Source: Cavia porcellus (Eukaryota; Chordata; Mammalia; Rodentia; Caviidae). From it: 64,000 nucleotides of DNA. Position numbers and translations under genes: made by a program. Where the stretch lies: contig NW_026947544.1 in NCBI RefSeq assembly GCF_034190915.1, positions 2,392,001 through 2,456,000 on the forward strand, given 5' to 3'. The notes beneath the pieces are model-generated. The model did no database searches. It had not been told where the DNA came from and worked only from the letters and a program-made list of their open reading frames with translations. This document shows, in pieces, positions 1 to 12,100 of the stretch (its first letter is position 1; every line of letters begins with the position of its first letter).

Positions 1-789
1 GTCAGTCAAAACCAAGGATAGACATAGTACATGATGTAAAAACAGAGTACAAGGTTATCAACAATGGTTACCATAATGCCTCTTGTTTCCTTAAAAAGAA
101 TTGTCTATCTCATTAGGTATTATAAAGTTGAACAAAACAGTAGAGAACAAGACCAATAAAACTTAAACATTGTAAACATTACAGGACTTCCAAAGGAGAT
201 AATAGTCAAACCAGATTGGGCATCTTAGTGAATCTTATTGCCTTCAAAGTAGTTGCCTATACCCTCAAACTTGATACTATCATACAGAATGGAACAGAGT
301 CTAATCAGTCAAAACAAGATAGTGGGAGTACTACAGGACTTCAAAACAAGTTAATAGGAAATAAAAAAAAAGTTACTATAATATATCCTGCTAATTTAAA
401 AAATTTTTCCCCTTAATTAAAAAAACATAAAAAATAACTAAATAATTTTTTTAATGAATAAGGGAGAGATTGAGATAAAAGAGGATATAACATAACAATA
501 CAGGTCAAAGCATGACTGTTTCAGCAACATAGTGCTTCACCACCGAATAACCCGACTTAATAGTAGTTACCATAGTGTCTTTTTCCTTGAAATATTTGAA
601 TATAATTTCAAATACTATAGCTTCAAATATTTCCATATCAAGAAGCCCAGAATAAAGCCTTTCCAATTAATAAGTGAAAACTTTATAAAGCTTCAAGGCC
701 ACATAATGAGGAATCATGATTACCACATACTTTTATATATTTGAATCATTACTTACATTAGGGAAACTATTCAGTATTCGCACATGCGA

Positions 790-1731
790 GATTGATTTAT
801 TTTGAGAGTATGGTCTCAAGCTGTGCCCATTTATTGATAATTATCTCAATGTGATCCTTCTTTATATCTGAGTAATACTCCGTTGTATAGAAATACCACA
901 ACTTTTTTATGCTTTCCTCAAGTTGATGGACACTTGGGTTGTTTCCAAGATCTGGTGATTACAAATTGTGCTGCTATAAACATAGGTGCACATATATCAC
1001 TGTGGTATGATGCTTTCAGATCTTCTGGGAATATGCGTAGAAGTGGAATAGCTGGAATAAATGGGACTTCCAATCCCAGCTTTTTGAGAAATCTCCAGAC
1101 TGACGTCCACAAAAGTTGTACCAGTCTACATTCCCACCAACAGTGTAGGAGAGTTCCTTTTTCCCCACAGCCTCTCCAGCATTTGTTGTTGTTGGTTTTC
1201 TTGATCCTGGCCATTCTTTCAGGAGTGAGATGGTATCTCAGTGTGGTTTTAATTTGCATTTCTCTAATGACCAATGATGATGAACATTTTTTCATGTATT
1301 TATTTGCCATTTGTATTTGTTCATCTGAGAATTGTGTATTCATCTCAGATGCCCATTTTTGGATTGGATCTTTGAATTTTGGGGGTCTGAGTTTTTTTTT
1401 AATTCTTTATATGTTTTAGACAAGAGTTCCTTATCTGAGAGAGAATTCACTAAAATCTTTTCCCAGTTTGTGGGGTTTTTTTTCATTATGCTGGAGATTT
1501 CTATTGACATGCAGAAACTTTTTAATAAGAAGTGGTCCCAATTATTGATTCTGGGAAGTATTTCCCATGTTGTTTGAGTCTTGTTCATGAATTCTCTACC
1601 TACCCCTATGTCTTGAAGGTTTCTACCCAAATTGTCTTCCAATAGATTTAGTGTTTCTGTTTTAATATTTAGATCTTTGACCCATTTAGCTTTTATTTTA
1701 GTACACGGTGATAGGCATGGGTCTAGTTGTA

Positions 1732-1764
<33 letters not shown>

Positions 1765-4668
1765 GTCTTTTTCCTTTTGTATCGGTACCGGGGATCGAAC
1801 TCACAACTGCCTGCTTTCAAGGCAGGCGCTTATGCTGCTGAGCTAATTCCCCAGCCCCTTAATTGTAGTTTTTGACATATGGAGAGCCAGCTTTTTCAGC
1901 ACCATTTATTAAAGATACTGTCATTCTTCCAGTGAACCTGCTTGGCTCCTTTATCAAAGATAAGGTGGTTGAGTGTGTTTGTAGTTGTGGTTTTGTCTTG
2001 TAATCTATTCCATTGATCTTCGGCTCTGTTTTGATTCCAGTACCATATTGATTTTACTACTGTTGCTTTGTAGTATAACTTCAAGTCAGGGATTGTGATG
2101 CCTCCTGCCTTGCCTTTGCTGCTTAGAATTGCCTTTGCTATTCTAGGTCTCTTCTGGTTTTAGATGAATTTTAGGAATGATTTCTCTAGATTTATAAGGT
2201 ATGTTGATGGTATTTTTATTGGGATTGCATTGAATCTGTATAACAGTTTTGGGAGAATGGCCGTTTTCACAATGTTTGTTCTTCCCATCCATGAGCAAGG
2301 GATGTCTTTCCATTTTCTGAGATCGTCTTCAATTTCTTTTTTCAGTGTATTATAATTTTCCCTGTATAGGTCTTTCACTTCTTTCGTAAGAGTAATTCCT
2401 AAATATTTCATTCTTTTGCTTGCTAATGTGAAGAGTGTGGTTTCTCTTATTTCCCTCTCTGTGATTTTGTTGTCAGTGTATAGGAATTCTATTGATTCCT
2501 GAGTATTGGTTTTGTATCCAGCCACATTACTGAATTTATTTATTATATCTAAGAGTCTTTCAATGGAGTTTAAGGGGTCTTCTATGTAGAGTATCATGTC
2601 ATCTGCAAACCATGATAATTTAACTTCTTCTTTTCCTATCTTTACCCCTTTTATTTCTCTCTTGTCTAATTGCTCTGGCTAGTACATCTAGTACTATATT
2701 AAATAGGAGTGGTGATAAAGGACATCCTTGTCTTGTGCCTGATTTTAAAGTAAAAGCTTTCAATTTTTGGCCATTTAGTATGATGCTGGCTGTTGATTTG
2801 TCGTAGATGGCCTATATTATATTGAGGTAGAGACCATCTATTCCAATTTTCTGTAAAGTTCTTATCATGAATGAATGTTGGACCTTATCGAAGGCTTTTT
2901 CTGCATCTATAGTAATGATCATGTGATTCTTACTTTTGGCTTTATTGATATGGTGGATTGCATGTATTGATTTACATATGTTGAACGATCCTTGCATTCC
3001 TGGGATGAATCCCACTTGGTCATGGTGTATAATCTTCTTGATCATTTGCTGCATCCTAATTGCCAATATTTTATTGAGGATTTTTGCATCTGTGTTCATT
3101 AGGGAGATCGGTCTGTAGTTGTCTTTTTTAGTTGGGTCTTTCTCAGGTTTCAGTACTAGAGTAATATTTGCTTCCAAGAATGACTTAGGAAGGATTGCTT
3201 CCCTTTCAATTTCATTGAATAATTTGAGGAGTGTCGGGATTCGGTCTTCTTTGTATTTCTTGTAGAACTCTGCAGTGAATCCATCTGGGCCTGGGCTCTT
3301 CTTTGTAGGTAAGGACTTAATTACATTTTCAATTTCATTAGCAGAGATTGGGTTATTCAGCAGTTTTACATCCTCTTGATCTAGCTTCGGCCCTTCATAT
3401 GTTTCTAAGAATCTATTTCTTCTGTGTTATCAAACCTTTGAGAGTAGAGGTTTTTGAAATAGGTGATGATCTTCTGCATTTCTGTAGAGTCTGTAGTGAT
3501 TTTACCTTTTTCATTTCTTATTGCATGAATTTGAGCTTTTTCTTCCCTTTTTAAAATAAGGTTGGCTAGGGGCTTATCGATTTTATTTATTCTTTCAAAG
3601 AACCAACTCTTTGATTCGTTGATTCTTTGGATTGTTTTCTTAGTCTCTACTGCTTTGATTTCTGCTCTGATTTTTATAATTTCCTCTCTTCTTTTGATGA
3701 TAGGCTTGACTTGCTCTTCTTTTTCTAGCTGTTTGAGGTGTAGCATCAAGTTATTTATTTGTATTCGTTCTGTTTTCCTGATGTGGGAACTCATTGCAAT
3801 ACATTTTCCTCTGAGGACAGCTTTCATTGCATCCCACAGATGCTGGTAAGTTGTATCTGCATTTTTATTTTCTTTTAGGTATTGTTTAATTTCTTCTGTG
3901 ACCCACTGATTACTCAAGAGTGTGTTATTCAGTTTCCATGTGTTTGTGGGATTTTTGCAGTATCTTTTATCATTAATTTCTAATTTCAGAGCGCTCTGGT
4001 CTGATAACATGCAAGGGATGATTTCAACTCTTTTGCATTTGTTTAAATATGTTCTGTGAGCTAATATATGCTCTATTTTAGAGAAGGATCCATGTACTGC
4101 TGAGAAGAATGTGTGTTCTGATGTTGTTGGGTGGAACATTCTGTATATGTCTATCAAATCCATTCAGTTCTGTTATTTCTTTGCTCATTTTCTGTCAGGT
4201 TGATCTGTCCCTTGGTGTCAATGGCGTATTAAGGTCTCCTGTTACAATTGTGTTACTGATAAGTTGAATTTTCATTTCTGTTAATAGTTGTTTTATATAG
4301 CTGGATGCTCTGGAGTTTGGTACATACATATTTAAGATAGTTACCTCTTCCTCTTGGAGTTTTCCCCTAACAAGTATGTAATGACCTTCTTTGTCCTTTA
4401 TGGTCATTGTTGGTTTAAAGCTCACATTGTCTGCAAACAGAATGGCTACTCCTGCTTTGTTTTGGATTCCTGCTGCATGAAGTATTGTTTTCCATCCTTT
4501 GACTTTCAGTCTGTGAATATCCTTCTGGGTTAGAAGGGTTTCCTGTAAACAGCATATGGTTGGATTTTGTTTCTTGATCCATTCTGCTAGTCTGTTTGTT
4601 TTGATTGGGGCATTGAGATCATTTACATTAATGGTTATTACTGTTAAATGCTGGTTTATTGTTGACAT
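790..4668 (-). pseudogene. L1-A ORF2 (endonuclease / reverse transcriptase), broken
   Basis: The endonuclease starts at 4668 with an L1-type TINVNDLNAPI motif, then CLQETLL and GDLNTPL, and continues at 4163-3405 with TFFSAVHGSFSKIEHIL. The family SDH catalytic triplet reads SDQ here. The RT is seen at 3177-2812 (YRPISLMN, then [12 protein letters not shown]), and an FADDMILY polymerase box is encoded at about 2620-2595. The C-terminal Cys-rich motif (CWRGCGEK, then LLHCWWEC) is at 918-1343. Reading frames shift between these blocks and a SINE interrupts the C-terminal part, so no full product is possible. It encodes the target-primed reverse transcription enzyme in active L1s. Confidence 0.9.
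1737..1859 (-). mobile_element. tRNA-derived ID-like SINE, inserted in L1-A ORF2
   Basis: Reverse complement of a GGGGCTGGGG-type SINE head, with A box (TAGCTCAGC-like), B box (GTTCGATCCC) and GGTACCGATAC tail followed by an A-rich tail (poly-T on +). Near-perfect target duplications flank it: tagttgtagtttt at 1724-1736 and taattgtagtttt at 1860-1872. The Pol III promoter boxes look largely intact. Confidence 0.9.
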
Positions 4669-4715
4669 GTTGTCTCTCTGCTGTTTTATCTTTCTGTTCT
4701 GTTTAATTATCTGCT

Positions 4716-5700
4716 TTGCTTAGTGGTTTTTTCCTTTGTGTATCTAAACTGTCTTTCAATATTTTTTGCAGGGTTGGCTTGGTGTTAATGAAGTTATTCA
4801 GCTGTTCTTTGTCATGGAAGTGTTGTATTTCACCATCAATTTTGAATGATAGTTTTGCAGGGTACATCAGTCTAGGTTGGAAATCATTTTGTTTTAGGAT
4901 CTGGAATACTTCACTCCATGCTCTTCTTGACTTTATTGTTTGTGCTGAGAAGTCTGCTGTGATTCTGATAGGTTTTCCTTCATAAGTGATCTGTCTTTTT
5001 TCTCTGACAGCTTTTAATAATCTATTCTTGTGTTGGTTTCTGGGATGGTGATTATTATATGTCTGGGTGTAGTTTTATTTTGGTTATGACTATTTGGAGT
5101 TCTATAAACTTCACTGATCCTGATGTCAGTTTCTGATCTCATGCGGGGGAAATTTTCAGCTATTCTCTAAATATCCTCTTGACATCCTTTATGTTGTCTC
5201 CTTCTTTTTCATTAATCCCTATCAATCTTACGTTATTTTTCTTTCCATCATCTTGCAGTTGTTGAATTGTTATTTCCTGATTCCTTGTTATTTTTAAAAG
5301 ATCTTTCCTTTCCTGTTCACTAGCTGCAATCCTGTCTTCAAGTACTGAAATTCTATCTTCACTTTCATTGAGACGGTTTTTACAACTTTCAGTGGAATTT
5401 TTAATTTCCTGTATATCTCTGTGCATCTGTATTATGTATTCTGTTTGTTTCTTATATTGCTCATCTAGGCATTCTATCTTTTTGTTTAGTTCCTCCAATT
5501 TTTTAACTATCTTTTCTTTAGATATATTCAGAATCTCTTTCATTTCTTTTATCATTTCTTCTTTTACCTGGGAGATTATTTCGAGTTTGAATTCCTTTAA
5601 AGCTTCCTGGAGTTGTTTGTTAATTTCGGTAGCTATTATGTCTGATATTTGAGGTAAATGGCCTATATTTTCTTCTATATACATCGCTCCTAGGGTTTCT
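4716..5700 (-). pseudogene. L1-A ORF1 (RNA-binding coiled-coil protein), broken
   Basis: A 174-codon open stretch at 5160-5684 shows a heptad-rich coiled coil (repeated Lys/Glu/Leu/Ile, with an ISVLEDRI segment) followed by the start of the RRM (QDDGKKNNVRLIGI). The C-terminal nucleic-acid-binding domain continues at 4716-5150 in another frame. The product is the trimeric ORF1p chaperone of the L1 ribonucleoprotein. The frame break separates RRM and C-terminal domain. Confidence 0.8.
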
Positions 5701-6306
5701 TGAGATGGGCTGGAGGTTTGAGGTGTAATTTGGTCTTTTGTTTTGTCATTTTCCTATATTTCTGTGTTTCAAGTGTTATTTGAAAGCTTCCCTCAGGGTC
5801 TGTTGGAAATCCCCTTCTATGTTCACAGCTCCTGGGACTCTGGCACCGCACTACCCCAAGCCACTGGGCCTGTACAACCAGTGGCCCTCTTCTGCCTGTT
5901 TAGAACTCCGTAGTTCCAGATAAGCTGGGCTCCAGGGACACTGTACACCCACCTGCTTGCTGGAAGCTCCACAGTTCTCCAAGGGCAGCCACAATGGGGA
6001 GGTGGATGTAAATGCCTCAAACCCACTTATGCACTTCCCTGCACCCGGAAGCCTGGAGCATCCCGAACAGTTTGGGCTTGGGGCAGAGTGCACTGAGCAC
6101 TTACTGCAGGCCGTGGGGCCTCTGGAACCTGTGATGCTTGCCTGCTTGCTGAAATATCCACAGTCCTCCAAACACAGGGGGAGGCGATTGCAGGTGCCCC
6201 AGATCCACCCAGCTCTTCCTCTGCACCCAGATGGTAAGGAGCAGGAGTCCCAAATAGGCTGGGCTCCGGAGATAGTTGATTATTTTTATTATTTTAATTT
6301 TTTTGT

Positions 6307-6372
6307 GTGAAGTCAAGGATTTAGCTCAGAGTCACAGCACCTGCCTGGCATGCAAAAAAAGAAAAAAAAATT
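6307..6372 (+). mobile_element. Degraded tRNA-like SINE relic
   Basis: Contains ggatttagctcag and cctgcctggcatgc, which match the A-box half of the ID-like SINE on the plus strand, then a short A-rich stretch. The B-box half is missing. It lies at the junction between L1-A and L1-B. Confidence 0.45.
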
Positions 6373-8303
6373 TTTTTTTCATTTTCACATGAGATTTTAA
6401 TAGTATGTTTTAGATATAGTTAATGATCACATTCACTGACAGAATTTGTACCTCTACATGATATAACAATTCATTTTTTCCATTCCCCTACTTTCCCTTT
6501 AACCTTTATTCTCATTTACAAAAACTTTGTTTCTATTTTTTCTTTCTTTTCTCACTTAAAAAAAATACTCTTAATTTCATTCCTTTTCCCATTCCACATC
6601 CTAGTTCCCCTCCACATTTGAACAGTTTATTCCTATATACATTTTGGTTCTTATTTATGCTTTTGGTTTTTCATACCAGAAATGTGTTTCATTTACATAT
6701 GTGCCTAATTTATCTCACTTGAAAATAATGTTGTTGAGTTGCATCCATTTATCTAGAAATGTCTCATGTTTATCTTTGTTTATGGCAGAGTAGTAATCCA
6801 TTGTTTCCCCCTCCTCCCCACAATTTCTTTATCCATTCACCAGTTGATAAGCATTTGGCTTGTTTCCAAGATTTAACTATTACAGTTGCCACTGTAGTCA
6901 TGGGTGTGTATATATTGCTGTGATATGATGCTATACTTCTTTTGTGATGATTCTCAGAGGGGGAGTAGCTGGTCAAATTGGACGTTTAGTGTCGAGTTTC
7001 TTGAGGAATCCCCACACTGATTTCTTCAGTGGTTGCACCAGTCTAAATTCCCCACAAAAATTAAGGATTTCGTTTTCTCAACTGCCTTATAAGCATTTGA
7101 TTTCCTAATAATAGCTATATTTTCTCAAATGAGAGGAAATCTCAGCACTGTATTAATTTATATCTGTCAAATGACTAGTAATGTTGAACACAAATATATT
7201 GTTTGCTGTTTGCATTTCTTCATCAGAGAAGTATGTATGCATCTTAGCTGCCTACTTTTGGAATGGGTCTTTAAGTTTGGGTGGTTCTGAGTTTTTTCCA
7301 ATCGTAAATCTTTGAGGAACATCTCACAAACATTTTTTCCAATACTTTGGATTGGCTCTTCCTTTGTTGATGATTTTTCTTGCTGTACAAAGCTTTTTAT
7401 AAGATGAGATCCCAATTGCTAATTCATTCCTTTGGCTATCTATTTGCAATCTGGGTTTTGTTCATTAAGTCTTTGCTTACCCAATGTCTTCAAGAGTTTT
7501 GCCTATACTGTCTTCTAGCACATTTGATGTTTCTGTTTTAATACTTAGATTTTTGATCTCTTGATTTTGAGTTTAGTGCATGGTGATAAATAATGGGCCC
7601 AATTTTAATTTTTGTCATGTGTAAAACCTGTTTTTTCAAGCACTGTTTACTAAAGAGGCTTTGTTCTGGTGAATGTGTTTGGTACTTTTTTCAATGATCA
7701 GATGCTAAGTATGTTTGAGGTTGTTTTTGCACCTTCTGATCTGTTCCACTGATCCTTGGGATTGATTTTTTTTGTTAGTACCATGATTTTTTTTTTTTTT
7801 TTGGTCACAGTGGCTTTGTAGCATAATTTGAAGTCTGGAATTGAGATGTCCTCTTCTTTGCTTTTGTTGCCCAGAATTACCTTTGCTCTAATATGTCTAT
7901 CCTGGTTCCAAATGAATTTTAGGATTATTTTCTCCAATTCTGTGACATACATTATTGGAATTTAGATCAAGATTGTGTTAAATCTATGTAGTGATTTTAG
8001 AAGTATGGCTACTTTCACTGTATTGATTTTTCCTACTCAAGAGCAAAGGATATCTTTCCAGTTTCTGATACCATCTTCAGTCTCCCTTTTCAGAGTGCTA
8101 TAATTTTCAATGTAGAGATGTTTTATTATTTTGTTAGGTGTTTCCTACCTATCTTTTAATGGAAGCTATTATTTTCATAATCTTTCTCTTAGTGAGTTTA
8201 TTATTCATGTACAGAAAGGCTATTGATTTTTGAGTGTTGACTTTGTATTCAGTTGTGCTACTGAATTTGCTTATTAAATGTAGAAGTTTTTGGTGGCATT
8301 TTT

Positions 8304-8405
8304 TTTTTTTTTTTTTTTTTAATCTTTTTACGGTACCAGGGATCGAAGTCACGACCGCCTGTTGCAAGGCAGGTGCTTATGCCGCTGAGCTAAATCCCCA
8401 GCCCC
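8304..8405 (-). mobile_element. tRNA-derived ID-like SINE in L1-B
   Basis: Minus-strand copy with A tail (poly-T at its left), GGTACC-type tail motif, B box and A box. Exact target duplications ttggtggcattttt occur at 8290-8303 and 8406-8419. Confidence 0.92.
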
Positions 8406-8486
8406 TTGGTGGCATTTTTGAGTTCTTCTTTTGTGGAGTTTTTGAACTCTTTATGAAAGATATCATGTCATCCTCATATAATAACA

Positions 8487-8573
8487 ATTTTTTTCCATTG
8501 GTATCGGGGATCGAACTCATGAGTATGCGCTTGCAAGGCAGGCACTTATGCCATTGAAATAAATCCCCAGCCC
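8487..8573 (-). mobile_element. tRNA-derived ID-like SINE, second copy in L1-B
   Basis: Reverse complement shows the head ctggggatttattt, a B box (gttcgatccc) and a gataccaatgg tail. A short poly-T lies at its left. Target duplications are weak (ataaca/ataact), which fits an older insertion. Confidence 0.8.
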
Positions 8574-9106
8574 ATAACTTACTGATTTTGTATCATTTTT
8601 CTCTCTTTTTCTTTCTCTTGCCTAATTGGTGTGCCTAGTGTTTCCACAACTGTAGGAGAGTAGATAGTGGATATCCATTTCTTGTTCTTGATTTTAGAAA
8701 TAACACTTTCTTTTTTTTATGATTTGGGGCATTTTGTTTGCCAATATCTTATTGAAAATTTTTGCATCTATGTTCATTACAGACATTAGACTCTAGTTCT
8801 ATTTGTTATTTGGATCTTTTTCTGGTTCTCGTATGAGGCAAATGCTTGTTTCCAGTAATGATTTTGGGAATATTGCTTGTCTTTCAGTTTCAATAAAAAC
8901 TTTCAAAAGTAGTGATGTTAGTGCTTCTCTAAATTTCTTATGGAACTCACTAATGAATATGTCATGGCCTGAAATTTTTATATTTCGAAGTTTTCAGTAA
9001 CATCTTTGATTTGGTTGGTTGTATTTTTTGAAAAAGATTTTTATATCTTGATTTAGCTTTGAAAATTCATGTGTGTTTAGGAATGTATAATTTCTTCTGC
9101 ATTTTA

Positions 9107-12100
9107 TTTTTTTACTTAAAGAATGTTTATTTAGAAAAAAAATTTAGGAAAAAAAAAGGGTAGAAATACTGTAGAATTTAAAAAATGAGACTAAGAAATC
9201 CCTAGTTGATAAATTCATATTGTTCTCTTATAAGCAGTTGTTCAAGTTACAAAATGAAAGCATAAAAGTGGATACACAAACAATGACAGTACAAACTGTT
9301 CTGTTTGATTAGAAACAAAAACTTAGTATGGTTATCTAGGTTATAGATTTATACATACAGTTATATCTTTTAGAGCACTTTCCTTTTCATTATTACAATG
9401 TCTGTTATACATTTTGGATCTTTCAGTTTTTATTGTTTTTTACACTATAGAGACTATGTGACATTTACAACATTTACATTTTCTTTTGTCTATGAGGATA
9501 GTGTCAAGTTGCCTCCATTTACCTATAAAGGCCTCAGGATCATCCTTTTTATAGTTGAGTAATATTCCAATGTATAAATGTACCACATCTTTTTCATCCT
9601 CTCTGCGATTTATTGGCATTTTGGTTGTTTTTAAGATTAAGCTATCATAAATTGTGCTGCTGTAACATGAGTGGGCATATATCACTGTGACATGACCTTT
9701 ACAATTTTTCTGGGAAAATACCTATGGGAGGAATAGCTGGATTGAATGGAACTTCCAATCCAAGTTTTTTGACGAATCTCTGTACTGATTTCCACAGTGG
9801 CCACACCACTCTAAATTCCTACCGACAGTGAAAAAGTGTTCCTTTTCCCCTACAGCCTCACCACCATTTGTTATCTGTAGATTTCTTGATGGTAGCCATG
9901 CCTCCTGGAGTGAGATGAAATGACAATACTGTTGTAATTTGCCTTTCTCGAATGACCAGTGATGGTGAACATTTCTTCATGTATTTATTTTCCATTTGTA
10001 TATCTTCATCTGAGAAATGTGTGTTCATCTCAGATGCCTGTTTTTGGAGAGGACCTTTGAATTTGTGGGGTTCATGTTTTTCAATTCTTTGTATGCTCTG
10101 GATATAAGTCCTTTGTCTGAGGGATTGCTGGTTAGGATTCTTTCCCATTCTGTGGATTTTCTTTTCACTTTGTTGGTGATTTCTTTTGAAGTGTAAAAAC
10201 TTTTCAATAATACGAGATCCCAGTTGCTGATTCTTTGAAGTATTTTCTGTGCAGTTTGCATTTTGTTCATGAATTCTCTGCCTACCCCAGTATGTCCAAG
10301 ATTTCTACCTAACTTGTGTTCCAGTAGATTCAGTGTTTCTGTTTTAATATATAGATCTGTAGATCATGTAGATATTTAGATCATTTTGACTGTAGTGCGT
10401 GGTGATAGACATGGGCCTAGGTTTAGTCTTCGGTATATGGAAAGCCAGTTTTTCCAACACCATTTAATAAAGAGGCAAAAGTAAACATGTTTACCCCCTT
10501 TGTCTAATATAATAAGGTGGCTGAGTGTGTCTGTAGTTGTGTTTGCATCTTCTGATCTGTTCCGTTGATCCTCAGGTCTGTGTTTTTGCCAGTACCATGC
10601 TGATTTTTTATCACTGTGGCTTTGTAGTATAGTTTCAAGTTAGGAATTGAGAAGCCTCTTGCTTGGCCTTTGTTGCCCAGAATCACCTTTGGTATTGTAG
10701 GTTTATTCTGTTTCCAAATGAATTTTAGGAGTGTTTTCTCTAGATCTGTTAGGTGTGTTAATGATATTTTGATTGGGTTTGCAATGAATCTGTGTAACAG
10801 TTTGGAGATGTGATCATTTTCACAATGTTGGCTCTTCCTAGCCAAGAGTGAGGAGTATCCTCCCATTTTCTAATATTCTCTTCAGTGTCCTTTTTTAGGG
10901 TGGCATGATTTCCAACATATAGATCTTTTACATTTTTGGTGAGGTTTATTCCTCGGTATTTCATTTTTTAATATGCTTTTCTGAAAAGCAATATTTCTGA
11001 AAAGCAGAATTTCTCTTGGTGAGTTTTTGGTTTGTGCACAGGAATGCTATTGATTTTTGAGTACTGACTTTGTATCCAGCTTGCTGCTGAATTTGTTTAT
11101 TACCTCTAGTAGTCTTTTGATGGAGTTTTTGGGTCTTCTGCATAAAGTATCATGTTATCTACAAATAGTGGTATTTGACTTCTTCCTTTCCTATCTTTAT
11201 TCCTTTTATATTTCTCTCTTGTCTGATTGCCCTGCCTAGTGTTTCCAGAACTATATTGAATGGGAGTGGTGATAGTGGACATCCTTGTCTTGTTCTTGCT
11301 TTTTGAGTGAATGTTTTCAGTTTTTGTCCATTTAATATGGTGTTGGCTGTTGTTTGTCATAGGTGGCCTTTATGAGATTGAGGTATATACCATGTATTCC
11401 AAGTGTCTGTAGGGCTTTTATCCTAAACAAGCGTTGGACTTCATCAAAAGTTTTTTCTGCATCTGTTGAGATGATGGTGTGATTTTTGTCTTTGGCTCTG
11501 TTATATTTATTGATCGGTGTATGTTAAACCATCTCTGCCTTTCTGGGATAAATTCCACTTGGTTGTGGTGTACAGTCTTGATGAACTGCTGCATTCTGTT
11601 TGCTGCCAGTATTATCTTGAGAATCTTTGCATCAGTGTTCCTTAGTGAGACTGGCCTATTCTCCCTTTTGGTTGGGTCTTTCTATGGTTTTGGTATCAAA
11701 GTGATACCTGCCTCCAGGAATGAATTAGGGAGGATTGCTTCTCTTTCAATTAGATTGAAGAGTTTAAGGAGAATTGGCATCATATTTTCTCTAAATTTCA
11801 CGTAGAATTCACCCGTGAATTTATCAGGACTTGGGCTTTTCTTTGTTGGTAAGTTATGTAATCACGTTTTCAGTTTCAGTCGCTGATATTGGGTCATTCA
11901 AAATTGTTATATATTCTTGATTAAGCTTTGGTAGTTCACACATTTCTAGAAATCTGTCCATTTCTTTTGTGTTTTCCACCCTATGTGAGTAAAGATTTTC
12001 AAAGTAGGTATTCATGATCTTTTGAATTTCCATGGGCTCTGTAGAATTTACTCTTTTGAGTTCTTGTTGCATGAGTTTGAGTTTTTTTCTTTCTTTTTCT

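Larger units (their letters stand above)
1..6270 (-). mobile_element. L1-A: near full-length LINE-1, antisense to the host gene, 3' end outside the window
   Basis: In minus orientation, from right to left: GC-rich 5'UTR (about 5760-6270), ORF1 (about 4716-5700), ORF2 (about 4668 down to 790) and a long A/T-rich 3'UTR (about 850 down to 1 and beyond the window edge). The 3'UTR (1-770) matches the 3'UTR-like stretches at 39030-39620 and 55792-57060. ORF1 and ORF2 are recognisable but broken, so the element is dead. A tRNA-derived SINE lies inside ORF2 at 1737-1859. This is the least decayed of the L1 ORF2 copies in the window. Confidence 0.85.
6376..9106 (-). mobile_element. L1-B: older antisense L1, 3' half
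   Basis: Starts with a T-rich 3' end and reads (minus) ORF2 C-terminal, thumb and RT-like segments. Examples are residues KIILKFIWNQDRH followed by SIPDFKLCYKATV at 7698-7952, and a GYKVNTQKSIAFLY segment near 8240. Many stops and frame changes show it is older than L1-A. Two ID-like SINEs sit inside it. It ends where the T-rich 3' end of L1-C begins, and L1-D (14601-16990) resumes L1 sequence further toward the 5' end, so B and D may be one element split by L1-C. Confidence 0.75.

Noticed and set aside
883..1419. 178-codon plus-strand open frame with hydrophobic stretches
   Set aside because: It is the complement of the L1-A ORF2 C-terminal region; the minus-strand reading gives the L1 Cys-rich motif. 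Similar antisense frames at 5957-6310, 31907-32317 and 44312-44836 were rejected on the same grounds.
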